DNA of 64,000 bases, taken from positions 435,724 to 499,723 of the forward strand of contig NZ_WOBR01000004.1 in assembly GCF_009727955.1 (NCBI RefSeq). Reading direction: 5' to 3'. This stretch comes from Aliivibrio fischeri (GTDB lineage Bacteria; Pseudomonadota; Gammaproteobacteria; Enterobacterales; Vibrionaceae). Of the stretch, positions 18,248-27,475 are shown piece by piece. Each line of letters begins with the position of its first letter. Positions within the stretch are counted from its first letter, which is position 1. The notes below the pieces were generated by a model. The model saw only the letters and a list, made by a program, of their open reading frames with translations, made no database searches and had not been told where the DNA came from. Made by a program: the position numbers and the translations under genes.

Positions 18248-19093
18248 ATGTTACTTGAAGGCATTGAAACACTTTTAGTTTTAAGTAAAGAGAAGACAAT
18301 GAGTCGTACAGGCAGCGTACTGTACCTTAGTCAATCTGCGGTGAGTAAGCGTATTACAAAACTAGAAAAGCGGTTAGGGAAAAAATTAATAGAGCCTAAT
18401 GGCCGTTATGTCACGCTCACGGCTGATGCTAAATCGCTAATTGACAATATCGCTCCAACATTTAGCGAACTTTGTGGACGCATATATGAACAACAAGCCT
18501 TAGCGAATGACTCTTTACTTAGAATTGATTGCTCTGAAACGCTTGTGGCAGGGTATTTCAGCCAAGCGCTATCAACATGTTTTCATGATGATCCAAATTT
18601 GACCGTCACAACGAATCATACGCCACGAATTGTCGAAAACGTAAAATCAGGAAAAGCGACATTAGGCCTTTGTGCTGGGTATTTACCATCTGGGCATGGG
18701 TTATTAAGCTTCCATCTTTTTGATGAACCATTTTATGTTGTTAGCAACAAACATTTGGATAAGCTACCTAATGAATTGATAACAACGGATCTGACAAACA
18801 GTGCGAATACTCATCAATCGGTTATTTTAGAAGCCTTAAAAGTGAACCCTATAATGGAGCTAGATTCATATACCGCAGCAGCCCATTTAGCATTACAAGG
18901 GACTGCTCCGGCACTGATTCCTTTTTCGGTAATAAAAGCATTAAATATAGAAGAGCGTTATTTATATCAATATAGCGAGCTCAAACCGCTTTTTAGACCC
19001 ATCTATATATGCACTAGACAAAATAATTATCGATTAGAGCGAGTTCAAAAAGTCATTACCGCACTTTCTGAACACATCAATATTAAGCTATGA
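18248..19093 (+). CDS. LysR-family regulator next to RidA/threonine-synthase-like pair
   Basis: The 281-residue product has a LysR helix-turn-helix at ~5-60 (TMSRTGSVLYLSQSAVSKRITKLEKRLGKKL) and a substrate-binding-like domain at ~85-280. It runs convergently into the ridA-like gene, with stops 5 bp apart. The RidA and PLP-enzyme genes immediately beyond are the likely targets by position. The ribosome site before ATG 18248 is weak (AATGAG). A possible shared operator half-site lies just upstream. Confidence 0.85.
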   Translation: MLLEGIETLLVLSKEKTMSRTGSVLYLSQSAVSKRITKLEKRLGKKLIEPNGRYVTLTADAKSLIDNIAPTFSELCGRIYEQQALANDSLLRIDCSETLVAGYFSQALSTCFHDDPNLTVTTNHTPRIVENVKSGKATLGLCAGYLPSGHGLLSFHLFDEPFYVVSNKHLDKLPNELITTDLTNSANTHQSVILEALKVNPIMELDSYTAAAHLALQGTAPALIPFSVIKALNIEERYLYQYSELKPLFRPIYICTRQNNYRLERVQKVITALSEHINIKL

Positions 19094-19097
19094 GACG

Positions 19098-19475
19098 TTA
19101 TTCACATATAGCGATGCAATCGACTTCAATCTTTAATCCAAAGTGCAATTCTCTGGTTGGTACTATGGTTCGCACCGGTTTATGATCGATAAAGTATTCT
19201 TTGCAAATATCATTAACCGTGTCCCACATATCAATGTCTGAAATGTAGATAACCAGTTTTAATATTTGTTGAAGATCGCTTCCTGCTTCTTCAAGAATGG
19301 TATGTAAATTATCTAATACACGACGGGTTTGTTGGTTTATATCACCGTTTATTTTTTCTCCTGTGTTTGGGTTAATTGGTAATTGGCCTGATACGTAAAT
19401 TAACCCATTGTGTACTATCGCTTGAGAGTAATGTCCTGCTGCTTTTAATGAATTTTTAGTTTGAATATATTTCAT
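19098..19475 (-). CDS. RidA/YjgF-family enamine/imine deaminase
   Basis: This 125-residue protein has the RidA pattern: AAGHYSQAIVHNGLIYVSGQLPINPNTGE near the start, QQTRRVLDNLHTILEEAGSD, and VRTIVPTRELHFGLKIEVDCIAI at the end, where the conserved Arg (PVRT) and Glu (IEVD) normally act. RidA proteins hydrolyse reactive 2-aminoacrylate and similar imines made by PLP dehydratases. It lies 2 bp after the PLP enzyme gene, with its AGAGG site inside that gene's end. It therefore probably clears an imine intermediate released by that neighbour. Confidence 0.88.
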   Translation of the reverse strand: MKYIQTKNSLKAAGHYSQAIVHNGLIYVSGQLPINPNTGEKINGDINQQTRRVLDNLHTILEEAGSDLQQILKLVIYISDIDMWDTVNDICKEYFIDHKPVRTIVPTRELHFGLKIEVDCIAICE

Positions 19476-19477
19476 TA

Positions 19478-20608
19478 TTAACCTCTAATATCATTAATTA
19501 AATGTTCAATTGAGTTTGTTGCTTTGAGTCCATTTCCGGTTACGACACCAACGGTAAGCTCGTCAGGTTTGATTTCTTGCGTTTTTATAAGCTGAGCGAT
19601 TCCTGCAAATGCCGTCGCTGATGTTGGTTCGATAAAGAATCCTTGCGCTCCCATTTCTTTTAATGCAGATTGAATTTGTTGTTCATTAACACTAATAAAA
19701 TTCCCATTCGTTTCTTTGACAAATTGAACGATCTCATTCATACGTGATGAACGCTTAATCTTAATACCCTCGGCAATGGTATTTTCTGATGTAATGTTGA
19801 TTTCTTTATTATTAAAGGTTTGAACGAACGGCTGAATGCTTTCACTTTGAATACCAAAAAGGCGAGGGAGTTTACTTATTTCTCCGCCTTTTAATAATTC
19901 AGAGAAACCGATATATGCTCCGGCGAGTAAACTTCCATTCCCTGCGGGAACAACAAAATTATCAGGGGCTTTATACCCACATTGTTCCCATATTTCATAA
20001 GCGATGGATTTGACGCCTTCGATAAATAGCGGATGCCAGTTATGCCCAACATAATGACTTCCATGAGTGACGCTGCTCTCTATTGCAGCTAGAGCGACGT
20101 CTTCTCTTGTTCCTTCTACTTCAATACAGTTAGCGCCGTATAATCGCGTTTGTGTGGTCTTTCCTTTGGATGTTCCAGCAGGCACAAATATGTTGCATTG
20201 CATGTTTCCTTTAGCGGCATAACCGGCATAAGCACTTCCTCCATTACCGCTTGAGTCTTCAGCAATGCTCGTTATTCCATGGTTGTTAAGGTAGTTGATT
20301 ACAAGAGAGGCTCCTCGGTCTTTAAATGATCCTGTTGGTTGTAGCGAATCGAGTTTAACCAGTATTGGAGTTCCTGATATTTCAGCTTGGCAAAAAGGTG
20401 TGATGGCTTCATTGAAAGTGATATTGATATCGTCTTTTTTTACTGGGAAAGCACTAGAATAGCGTCTAGGTGTGAATTCATTTTCTATGAGATCTTTTTT
20501 ACTAAATGACGTTTGAGGTTTAACCCATAGGGCAGAGCCACATTCACATTTAATGAGTTCAGGTTTCGGTGCGTATTCTTTATTACACGCCATACAGATG
20601 TATTTCAT
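19478..20608 (-). CDS. Threonine-synthase-like PLP-dependent enzyme
   Basis: This 376-residue fold-type II PLP enzyme has an N-terminal rubredoxin-like zinc ribbon (CMACNKEY...CECGSALW, residues 5-28). The PLP Lys lies in LQPTGSFKDRGASL near 96, a Ser/Gly phosphate loop in SSGNGGSAYAGYAA, and VPAGNGSLLAG further on. The closest named family is threonine synthase. The isolated location with RidA and LysR, away from thrA/thrB, suggests a different lyase or dehydratase substrate. It is the first gene of a two-gene operon with ridA. An inverted repeat about 90 bp upstream is a candidate operator. Confidence 0.82.
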   Translation of the reverse strand: MKYICMACNKEYAPKPELIKCECGSALWVKPQTSFSKKDLIENEFTPRRYSSAFPVKKDDINITFNEAITPFCQAEISGTPILVKLDSLQPTGSFKDRGASLVINYLNNHGITSIAEDSSGNGGSAYAGYAAKGNMQCNIFVPAGTSKGKTTQTRLYGANCIEVEGTREDVALAAIESSVTHGSHYVGHNWHPLFIEGVKSIAYEIWEQCGYKAPDNFVVPAGNGSLLAGAYIGFSELLKGGEISKLPRLFGIQSESIQPFVQTFNNKEINITSENTIAEGIKIKRSSRMNEIVQFVKETNGNFISVNEQQIQSALKEMGAQGFFIEPTSATAFAGIAQLIKTQEIKPDELTVGVVTGNGLKATNSIEHLINDIRG

Positions 20609-20694
20609 GGATGGTCACTTCTAAGTTTGATGAATTAGAAGAAATATTCTACGGGCGATTTTTTTATTTTATAAAGGAAAGCTCGGTATTCGTT

Positions 20695-20713
20695 CTATTC
20701 CCAAATGGAATAG
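20695..20713. promoter_or_regulatory. Candidate operator upstream of the PLP enzyme-RidA operon
   Basis: The perfect 7-bp inverted repeat CTATTCC-CAAAT-GGAATAG lies about 90 bp before the start at 20608. The size and spacing suit a LysR-type box, and the LysR gene of this cluster is the obvious candidate. No binding data support it. Confidence 0.4.
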
Positions 20714-20746
20714 GAGGTGAGGGAGTGGTTTATTAGCATTGAACAA

Positions 20747-20778
20747 AAAATGGATGTAGCCAGAACCACATCCATTTT
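20747..20778 (-). terminator. Terminator of the M32 carboxypeptidase gene
   Basis: The 11-bp perfect stem AAAATGGATGT / ACATCCATTTT has a 10-base loop and a T-run on the minus strand, about 40 bp beyond the stop at 20820. Confidence 0.8.
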
Positions 20779-20819
20779 ATTAATGACATAGAGTAAAGCA
20801 GCTAATTAACGTCTAGCTT

Positions 20820-22304
20820 TTACCCCAAATAACGCTTCTCTAAGTGCGCTTTAAAGAAACTCGCATTTAGCACATCACCTGTTGCTTGCTTCACTAAATC
20901 ATCTGTTGAGAATAGTGATGCCTTGCTCCAGATATTATCTGATAACCAAGTGAAAATAGGGCTTAAATCACCGCTTAGTGTGGCTTTCTCTACATCTACG
21001 GTTTGTTTCATTGCTGCCATAAATTGTGCTGCGTACATGGCACCTAATGTGTAGCTTGGGAAGTAACCAAAGCTGCCGTCTGTCCAGTGAATGTCTTGCA
21101 TACAACCGTTTTTGTAATTGCCTTTGGTGGTTAAACCTAGGTATTGCTGCATTTTTGCATCCCACAGTTCAGGGATATCTTTATAGTTGATGTTACCATT
21201 CATTAAATCACGTTCGATTTCATAACGTAAAATAACGTGGGCAGGGTATGTCGCTTCATCGGCATCAACACGGATAAAATCAGGTTTTACACGAGTGTAG
21301 ATTTTTTGCAGGTTATCGGTTTCAAAGATTTTTTGATCCGCATTCACAAAGTTCTTTTGTACTAATGGTGATAGCTGAGAAATAAACTCAGCACTGCGGC
21401 CTAATTGCATCTCAAAAAACAGGCTTTGAGATTCGTGAATTCCCATTGAGCGTGCTTCACCAACAGCAAGGCCTGCAAATTCTTTTGGTAAACCTTGTTC
21501 GTAACGAGCGTGTCCTGTCTCGTGAACAGTCCCCATCAAAGATTGCACAAAATCGTTTTCATCGTAACGTGTGGTAATACGAACATCAGTTGGTACGCCG
21601 CCACAGAAAGGGTGCATGCTGACATCAAGACGACCATGGTTAAAATCAAAGTTTAAAAACTTCATTACATCCAAACTCAACTGGCGTTGTTGTTCGGTTG
21701 GGTAATGACCTTGTGGTAAATAGATGGACTCGGTTGCTTGTTTCTCTTGGATGTTTTGGATGAGCGTTGGTAGCCATGATTTTACGTCGTTAAATACCAC
21801 ATCCAGTTTTGCTGTGGTGGTTCCCGGCTCGTATAAATCAAGCATAGCATCATAAGGGGTTAGGCCTGTGATCTCCGCTCGGATTTGCGCTTCTTCTTGA
21901 GATAGAGCAACGACTTCTGCAAAGTTTTTACTAAAGCCGTCCCAGTCGTTTTCACTGCGTTGTGAGCGCCAAGCGTGTTCACATTTAGAGCCTGCTAACG
22001 ATTGTGCTTCTACTAGCGTTTCAGGTAGAGCTGTGGTTTGTTGCCATTTTGATTTCATTTCACGCAGGCTTGCACGTTCGTTATCAGACAGAGATTCTGA
22101 TTCTGCTTTATCAAACCATTCCGCCAGTTGTGGCTCTGTACCCAGTTTATGAAGATGTACAGAAAGCTCGGCCATGGCTTCTGAACGAGCATCGTTACCG
22201 CCTGATGGCATTACAGCGGCTTGATCCCAACCGCAAATTGCAGATAAGTGTTCAAAACGAGATATTTTTAAACTGTGAGCAACAAGTTTCTGATAATGAC
22301 TCAT
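20820..22304 (-). CDS. M32-family metallocarboxypeptidase
   Basis: The 494-residue protein has the zinc-binding HExxH (MGTVHETGHARYEQGLP, near residue 260). The M32-specific stretches IRVDADEATYPAHVILRYEIERDL and GYFPSYTLGAMYAAQF lie further on. Length matches Taq-type carboxypeptidases (~500 aa). The enzyme removes C-terminal residues from peptides in the cytosol; no signal peptide is present. ATG 22304 has AAGGA upstream. It appears monocistronic with a clear terminator. Confidence 0.92.
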   Translation of the reverse strand: MSHYQKLVAHSLKISRFEHLSAICGWDQAAVMPSGGNDARSEAMAELSVHLHKLGTEPQLAEWFDKAESESLSDNERASLREMKSKWQQTTALPETLVEAQSLAGSKCEHAWRSQRSENDWDGFSKNFAEVVALSQEEAQIRAEITGLTPYDAMLDLYEPGTTTAKLDVVFNDVKSWLPTLIQNIQEKQATESIYLPQGHYPTEQQRQLSLDVMKFLNFDFNHGRLDVSMHPFCGGVPTDVRITTRYDENDFVQSLMGTVHETGHARYEQGLPKEFAGLAVGEARSMGIHESQSLFFEMQLGRSAEFISQLSPLVQKNFVNADQKIFETDNLQKIYTRVKPDFIRVDADEATYPAHVILRYEIERDLMNGNINYKDIPELWDAKMQQYLGLTTKGNYKNGCMQDIHWTDGSFGYFPSYTLGAMYAAQFMAAMKQTVDVEKATLSGDLSPIFTWLSDNIWSKASLFSTDDLVKQATGDVLNASFFKAHLEKRYLG

Positions 22305-22468
22305 GAGGCTAGTTCCTTGTAAGGTTTTTTAGTTAAGGCTCATGATATCGCGATTTTCTTAAGATGGGGAAGTGAGTTATTCAGTGATTTTTAAAATATC
22401 AAAAAATGACCCCGAGAGTTCGAGGCCAAATGAGAGAGAAGCTAATTCGAAAAGGATGAGAAAATGTA

Positions 22469-22600
22469 TTAGCTAATTTTTACGGGCCAACCGTAAGATG
22501 TATATTCTTCTGCTAATTTGGTTGCAATATCCAAAGAGACGGTTGCCGAAATCCATCTTCCAATCCCCATGATTTGATATTCAAATTTTACATGATTCAT
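22469..22600 (-). CDS. Small hypothetical protein (43 aa)
   Basis: This short minus-strand frame encodes 43 residues (ending EEYTSYGWPVKIS). A GGGG tract lies upstream of the ATG. The composition looks protein-like, amphipathic with two Trp, but no family is recognised. It sits alone between the M32 gene and the LysE gene. Confidence 0.45.
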   Translation of the reverse strand: MNHVKFEYQIMGIGRWISATVSLDIATKLAEEYTSYGWPVKIS

Positions 22601-22823
22601 TGCTGTTTACCCCGTGATATGAATGCGTGTACTTTAACCGTATATCGAACAAATAACTTTCCGATAAAGGTCAAAATGATCTATATATGGACTATTTTAT
22701 ATAAATATGATGAATCTATGAAAAGTGCGATAATTAATGGAGTTAATGCTCTAGTTATAAAATGAATAGCTTTCTTAAACGGTTTGTTATAAAACGAGAT
22801 AAAAGTAAAAAAATGGATATTTT

Positions 22824-23453
22824 ATGATAATGGATTTTTGGGCATTTTTTATTGCCATATTGCTGTTAACAATGACACCTGGTTTGGATACGGCGTTAGT
22901 GATTCGTAATACAACACGTGGTGGTTGGAAAGATGGCATAACTTGCAGTCTTGGTATTTGTTGTGGACTGTTTGTCCATGCAACCATGTCAGCGGTTGGT
23001 TTGTCTATGGTATTGGTGAGTTCGGCTGAGTTGTTTACCGTGGTGAAAACCATTGGTGCGATTTATCTTATCTGGCTTGGTGTGCAATCCATAAGAAGTA
23101 CTTTTAGTCACTCACAATCCATAGACATGAGCAGCAATAAAAGCCTTGAAGCGCCGTCATTAAAAGTGTCGTTTAAAGAAGGGTTTTTATCTAATATCTT
23201 AAATCCAAAAACCGCAGTATTTTATTTGGCGTTATTACCGCAATTTATTAACCCTGAGTACAGTGCATTTGCTCAATCATCATTGATGGCGAGCATTCAT
23301 TTTGTCATTGCGATGATATGGCAGGGTGGCGTTGCTTTGTTGGTGGAAAAAGCCAAGCAGTTGATGTCTAGCTCTGTGGTTAAAAATAGAATTGAAAGGG
23401 TGACAGGGACGGTACTTGTGATGCTTGGTGTGAACTTACTTGTTTCTAAATAG
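22824..23453 (+). CDS. LysE/RhtB-family amino-acid exporter
   Basis: The 209-residue membrane protein has about six hydrophobic spans. The family start is FFIAILLLTMTPGLDTALVIRNT, and the middle block is SFKEGFLSNILNPKTAVFYLALLPQF. Members export homoserine, threonine, lysine or related amino acids; the substrate is not decidable. ATG 22830 (MDFWAFF) is an equally likely start. The gene is followed by a terminator. Confidence 0.88.
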   Translation: MIMDFWAFFIAILLLTMTPGLDTALVIRNTTRGGWKDGITCSLGICCGLFVHATMSAVGLSMVLVSSAELFTVVKTIGAIYLIWLGVQSIRSTFSHSQSIDMSSNKSLEAPSLKVSFKEGFLSNILNPKTAVFYLALLPQFINPEYSAFAQSSLMASIHFVIAMIWQGGVALLVEKAKQLMSSSVVKNRIERVTGTVLVMLGVNLLVSK

Positions 23454-23498
23454 TTTGTTTTTAAAGTGCCTAGCTTGATATAAAAGATGAATGAAAGC

Positions 23499-23530
23499 GT
23501 GCCATGCCTATTATTGAATACGCATGGCAC
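23499..23530. terminator. Bidirectional terminator between LysE and MscS genes
   Basis: The perfect 9-bp stem GTGCCATGC / GCATGGCAC has a 14-base loop followed by TTTTTGTTT. It lies between the convergent exporter and channel genes. Confidence 0.75.
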
Positions 23531-23537
23531 TTTTTGT

Positions 23538-25223
23538 TTAGCTGTCTTTTGATCTCACTGAGTCAATCACGTTACCAATCTTCTCGGTGATTGGATTTGG
23601 CTTCTTTGGTTTTTTATCTTTTTTAGCAAAGTGTACGTGCACATCTTGCTGTGCGAATGGAATCGAAATGCCTTCTTTATCAAAACGCAGTTTTACTTCA
23701 CGAGTAATGTCCCAATACACATCCCAGTAGTCATCGGTTTTTACCCAAGGACGAACAATGAAATCAACTGAAGAGGCTCCTAGTGTGTGTACTCTGATGT
23801 TTGGTTCTGGTTTTTTCAATGCTGCAGGGTGTGCGTCTACAATCTCAGCTAAGATTTTCTCGGCGTGCTCTATGCTGTCTTCGTATCCTATCCCAAATAC
23901 CATGTCGACACGTCGCACTCTTTCATGGGTGACGTTTTTGATCACATCCCCCCAAATCATACTGTTAGGTAGAATAATAATTTGGTTATCAAAGGTTTTG
24001 ATGGTGGTGTTTACTAGGCTCATGTGGCTTACTTTGCCTGATACGCTACCTGCTTCTACTAAATCACCGACATCGAATGGACGATAGATAAGTAGCATCA
24101 TGCCCGATGCAAAGTTAGATAAGGTATCTTGTAATGCGAAACCAATAATAATACCGGCAACACCGAAACCTGTTAATACAGGTGCCAGATCTAATCCGAT
24201 TTTTGAAAAGGCGATTAGGATACCAATAAAGTAAATGAGCTTGCTCGACATGGATACAAAGAAATCTTGCATCAATTTACTCATGCGTAAATGAGGCTGA
24301 ACAACCGCTTTTAGTACCACACGGCTTGTTAAACGGGCAATTAAGCGGGTAGCAAATAAGATCAGAATGAAGACTAAGAACTTTAATAGCTGATCAGGAG
24401 CGTGTTTAAGTAACCAGTTACTGCCTGAAGATATCCAATTACTTAAGATCGCGGCAATAACAGGGAATTTAAGAATATCTTCAGTTAAATTACCTGTTGT
24501 CGAAAATAGCTGACGCTTATAATCGGTGGTATTAATGTCCAACTGATCGGCAATACTGATCAATTTTTCTAACCCTGATGTGGAGTTAAATACTTTACGC
24601 TCAAAGAACAGGTGATCTAGGGTTAATGATGATTTTTCTGATTCTGAAGAGTGTTGAAGTTGGTCGGATAAACGTTGTTCACGGCTAGCATCAAAGCTTA
24701 ATGAAGCAGAAAGAAATTTGATTTTTTGATCAATGAGTAATTTGAACGCATCGATCTGAGCTTCGTTAGATTCACCAAGATCTGCAAGCCATTGATAATT
24801 TTCAAGTTGGTCGCTAAGGGATAGGTAATAATAGTCTCGGGTTTCTTTTAATGTGTTTTGAAGCGCAAGCTTATTTTCAATATCAGCTTTATCAAGTTGA
24901 GTTTGTTTTGTTTTTAATTCTTTATCTAAATAGGCAAAAGATCGCTCGGCATAACCGATTTGATTATTCACCTCTGAGATTAAAAGGGCAGTAGTGGTTT
25001 TATCGTGATTTTGGATTAGTTTTGATAAAACAGATCGCAGTTCATTATTTTTTTCGACTTGTTGAACTCGAATAATAGCCAATTCACTGCCGCTAAATGA
25101 GTTTGACTCTGTTTTTAGTCGTGCAATTTCAGCATTAATTTTCTCTAAATGACTTAAGTCTTGTGCTTCGCTAGCAAAGGAAAGTGAACTAAAGAAGAGT
25201 AAGATCCAAATAAAATGTCGCAT
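23538..25223 (-). CDS. MscS-family mechanosensitive channel with long periplasmic N-terminus
   Basis: The 561-residue product has a signal peptide (MRHFIWILLFFSSLSFAS). A coiled-coil, probably periplasmic region runs to about residue 230, followed by several membrane helices. The MscS pore/beta domain reads FGVAGIIIGFALQDTLSNFASGMMLLIYRPFDVGDLVE, then ILPNSMIWGDVIKN. It is larger than small MscS (286 aa) and smaller than MscK-type channels. It releases solutes on hypo-osmotic shock. ATG 25223 is chosen over 25277: GAGG lies upstream and the signal peptide starts cleanly. Confidence 0.9.
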   Translation of the reverse strand: MRHFIWILLFFSSLSFASEAQDLSHLEKINAEIARLKTESNSFSGSELAIIRVQQVEKNNELRSVLSKLIQNHDKTTTALLISEVNNQIGYAERSFAYLDKELKTKQTQLDKADIENKLALQNTLKETRDYYYLSLSDQLENYQWLADLGESNEAQIDAFKLLIDQKIKFLSASLSFDASREQRLSDQLQHSSESEKSSLTLDHLFFERKVFNSTSGLEKLISIADQLDINTTDYKRQLFSTTGNLTEDILKFPVIAAILSNWISSGSNWLLKHAPDQLLKFLVFILILFATRLIARLTSRVVLKAVVQPHLRMSKLMQDFFVSMSSKLIYFIGILIAFSKIGLDLAPVLTGFGVAGIIIGFALQDTLSNFASGMMLLIYRPFDVGDLVEAGSVSGKVSHMSLVNTTIKTFDNQIIILPNSMIWGDVIKNVTHERVRRVDMVFGIGYEDSIEHAEKILAEIVDAHPAALKKPEPNIRVHTLGASSVDFIVRPWVKTDDYWDVYWDITREVKLRFDKEGISIPFAQQDVHVHFAKKDKKPKKPNPITEKIGNVIDSVRSKDS

Positions 25224-25319
25224 AGAGCCTCGATAACTGTGAATTAAGCTAGGCCTATTGTAGTGAAATTTTATCAAGAGTGGCAGGATAACTTTTTAAC
25301 TGGTAGTCACAAAAATGAA

Positions 25320-25342
25320 AAAGCAGCCGAGAAAGCTGCTTT
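25320..25342. terminator. Hairpin terminator downstream of the 36-aa membrane protein gene
   Basis: AAAGCAGC / GCTGCTTT has a 7-base loop with A/T-rich flanks. It lies between the small membrane protein stop (25356) and the MscS start. Confidence 0.65.
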
Positions 25343-25355
25343 TATATTGGGTTTA

Positions 25356-25466
25356 TCATTTATGTAGCTCTTTGTACTCGTTAATAAGTCCCTTACAAAA
25401 GGAGATTAAAAAACCAATGACTAAAACTAAAATCACTGAGCCAAATATAAGAGTTAATATGTCCAT
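25356..25466 (-). CDS. Small single-helix membrane protein (36 aa)
   Basis: The minus-strand frame encodes 36 residues with one hydrophobic helix (LTLIFGSVILVLVIGFLISF) and a polar tail (KGLINEYKELHK). A strong AAGTGAGGTG lies just upstream of the ATG. It is followed by a hairpin terminator and lies about 120 bp downstream of the AGCS symporter gene on the same strand, so it could be cotranscribed with it. No family is recognised. The good ribosome site and clean topology support a real small protein. Confidence 0.6.
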   Translation of the reverse strand: MDILTLIFGSVILVLVIGFLISFCKGLINEYKELHK

Positions 25467-25587
25467 ATATCACCTCACTTAATGTATAAGGTAATAATAG
25501 CAGAATAAATAATATATTTGTGAGAATTGGTTTACATAAATGTTTCAAATTGTCTCTGAAAATTAACAGAGACAATTCATTGGAACG

Positions 25588-26970
25588 CTATATTCTATTA
25601 AAAACTTGTTCGTTTTCAGTCTCTTTTTGTTTACTAAAGAATAGGTGAGTTTCTTCAATAATAATATGACGAAGGGCGATTAAACCAATCAAGTTCGGAA
25701 TAGCCATTAAGCCGTTAACAATATCAGCAATAACCCAAATAGTGTCTAAATGCATGTAAGCACCAGAAGCCACTAAGCTAATAAAGATTATTTTGTATGG
25801 TAAAACACCTTTACGACCAAATAAGTAAGTCACGCAACGTTCACCGTAGTAGTTCCAGCCTAAAATAGTGGTGAAGGCGAAGAACATTAAACCGATAGAA
25901 ACAAGATAAGGACCAATTTGTTCAGAGCCTAGGCCAATAGCAAATGCTTGAGTTGTCATTAATGCGCCTGCCGCATCACCTTGCCACACACCAGTAACGA
26001 CTAGCGTTAACCCTGTCATGGTACAAATGATCACGGTATCAAAGAAGGTACCTGTCATTGATACAAGGCCTTGTTTTACACAAGAGTCGGTTTTAGCGGC
26101 TGCCGCTGCCATTGGTGCGCTACCAAGACCTGATTCGTTTGAGAATACACCACGAGCCACACCCGATTGGATAGCTAACATGATTGATGCACCAACAAAA
26201 CCACCGGTTGCAGCAGTACCTGTAAACGCAGACGTAATGACTAATTGAAAAGCAGCAGGTAAAGCTTCGGCTTGCATAATTAAAACTGAAGCACACGATA
26301 CAACGTAAACCACAGCCATTGTTGGAACGACTTTTTCTGCGACTTTAGCGATAGATTGAATACCACCAAGAGTTACAACCGCAACAAGAACCGTAAGGAT
26401 ACCGCCTGTTAACCATGCAGGTGCATTCATTGTTAGCTGTGCTGAGTCAACAATAGCGTTAATTTGCGGGAATGTACCAATACCAAAGCAAGCAACACCT
26501 AAAGCGAATAGGGCGAACAGTTTTGCCAACCATTTATTACCCATACCGTATTCAAGGTAATACATTGGGCCGCCAACCATTTCGCCTTTGCTGTCTGTTT
26601 TACGGTATTTAACCGCAAGTAGACATTCGGCATATTTTGTTGCCATTCCAAATACAGCTGCAAGCCACATCCAGAAAAGAGCACCAGGACCACCCAGTTT
26701 GATGGCTGTTGCTACACCTACGATGTTACCTGTACCAATGGTTGCTGATAGGGCCGTACATAACGCTGCAAAGCTTGAAACATCACCTTTACCTGTACTT
26801 TGGTTTTCTTCTCGTGAAAAAACCATTTTAAGTGCAGTTGGTAAGTGGCGAAGTTGGAAAATACGTAAACGAAACGTAAAGTAGATACCCGTACCAACCA
26901 ATAAAATCAAAAGAGGTGGGCCCCAAATGAAGTTATCAATAGTAACAAGCGTGTTGTGAAAAGTGTTCAT
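25588..26970 (-). CDS. Alanine/glycine:cation symporter (AGCS family)
   Basis: The 460-residue protein has about ten to eleven hydrophobic spans and clear AGCS signatures: ALSATIGTGNIVGVATAI near residue 73, GGPMYYLEYGMG, and SNESGLGSAPMAAAAAK near 285. It imports glycine or alanine with Na+ or H+. The leader carries a tandem glycine riboswitch, which makes glycine the probable ligand-linked substrate. The start at 26970 has AAGGGG upstream. A 36-aa membrane protein gene follows on the same strand. Confidence 0.93.
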   Translation of the reverse strand: MNTFHNTLVTIDNFIWGPPLLILLVGTGIYFTFRLRIFQLRHLPTALKMVFSREENQSTGKGDVSSFAALCTALSATIGTGNIVGVATAIKLGGPGALFWMWLAAVFGMATKYAECLLAVKYRKTDSKGEMVGGPMYYLEYGMGNKWLAKLFALFALGVACFGIGTFPQINAIVDSAQLTMNAPAWLTGGILTVLVAVVTLGGIQSIAKVAEKVVPTMAVVYVVSCASVLIMQAEALPAAFQLVITSAFTGTAATGGFVGASIMLAIQSGVARGVFSNESGLGSAPMAAAAAKTDSCVKQGLVSMTGTFFDTVIICTMTGLTLVVTGVWQGDAAGALMTTQAFAIGLGSEQIGPYLVSIGLMFFAFTTILGWNYYGERCVTYLFGRKGVLPYKIIFISLVASGAYMHLDTIWVIADIVNGLMAIPNLIGLIALRHIIIEETHLFFSKQKETENEQVFNRI

Positions 26971-27070
26971 GGTTTCCCCTTAATAAAACATATAGAAAGG
27001 AGAAGAGAGAGTGGTGTACCAAAGTCAAAAGATCGACAAATAGTATAGAGCCGAGATTAATCGGATCACT

Positions 27071-27285
27071 TTCTCCTCTGTCCTTTTGCCTGAGAGTTTC
27101 ACCTTTATCATTTTTCAGATAAGGGCTTGCTCCTTCGGCGGCCGATTTAACGGCTCTCTCCAGAGATTCCTCCAACTACAGTCCTCACCTTATTCATTTA
27201 AAAAATGAACTCGGCACCTGAAAGATTTACTTCTTCGGCGGGCGATAACCTTGACGGTTTTTGCCACTCTCCTGCAGTCTTCATC
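27071..27285 (-). promoter_or_regulatory. Tandem glycine riboswitch
   Basis: Read on the minus strand, two glycine aptamers follow each other. The first has GGAGAGTGGC, GCCGAAGAAG, then CAGGTGCCGAG. The second has GGAGAGAGCC, GCCGAAGGAG, then CTCAGGCAAAAGGACAGAGG. Both carry the conserved GCCGAAG and CAGG elements of the class. It lies about 100 bp before the AGCS symporter start. In other Vibrionaceae such riboswitches control glycine cleavage or glycine transport. Whether glycine turns this one on or off cannot be read by eye. The full aptamer ends may extend a few bases beyond the span given. Confidence 0.92.
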
Positions 27286-27475
27286 GGATCAACAAATTGT
27301 GTGCTGTATAACAGCAAGACGCTATGTTAGCTAAGTCACATTTTGTTGTCATGCATTTTATTTCAAAAATTCAAAAATATTATAAGAAACCGATTTCTTT
27401 GTTCAAAATAACGACTAAAACTCAAGTATTTAGAAAGCAAAAATGTGCTAAAGTATAAGAAAAGTGAGGTGTACT

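Noticed and set aside
25393-25575. 60-codon minus-strand frame near the small membrane protein
   Set aside because: Overlaps the 36-aa frame in another phase, lacks a ribosome site and is less protein-like.
26936-27175. 79-codon minus-strand frame upstream of the symporter
   Set aside because: It overlaps the glycine riboswitch and the symporter start; the RNA structure explains the sequence.
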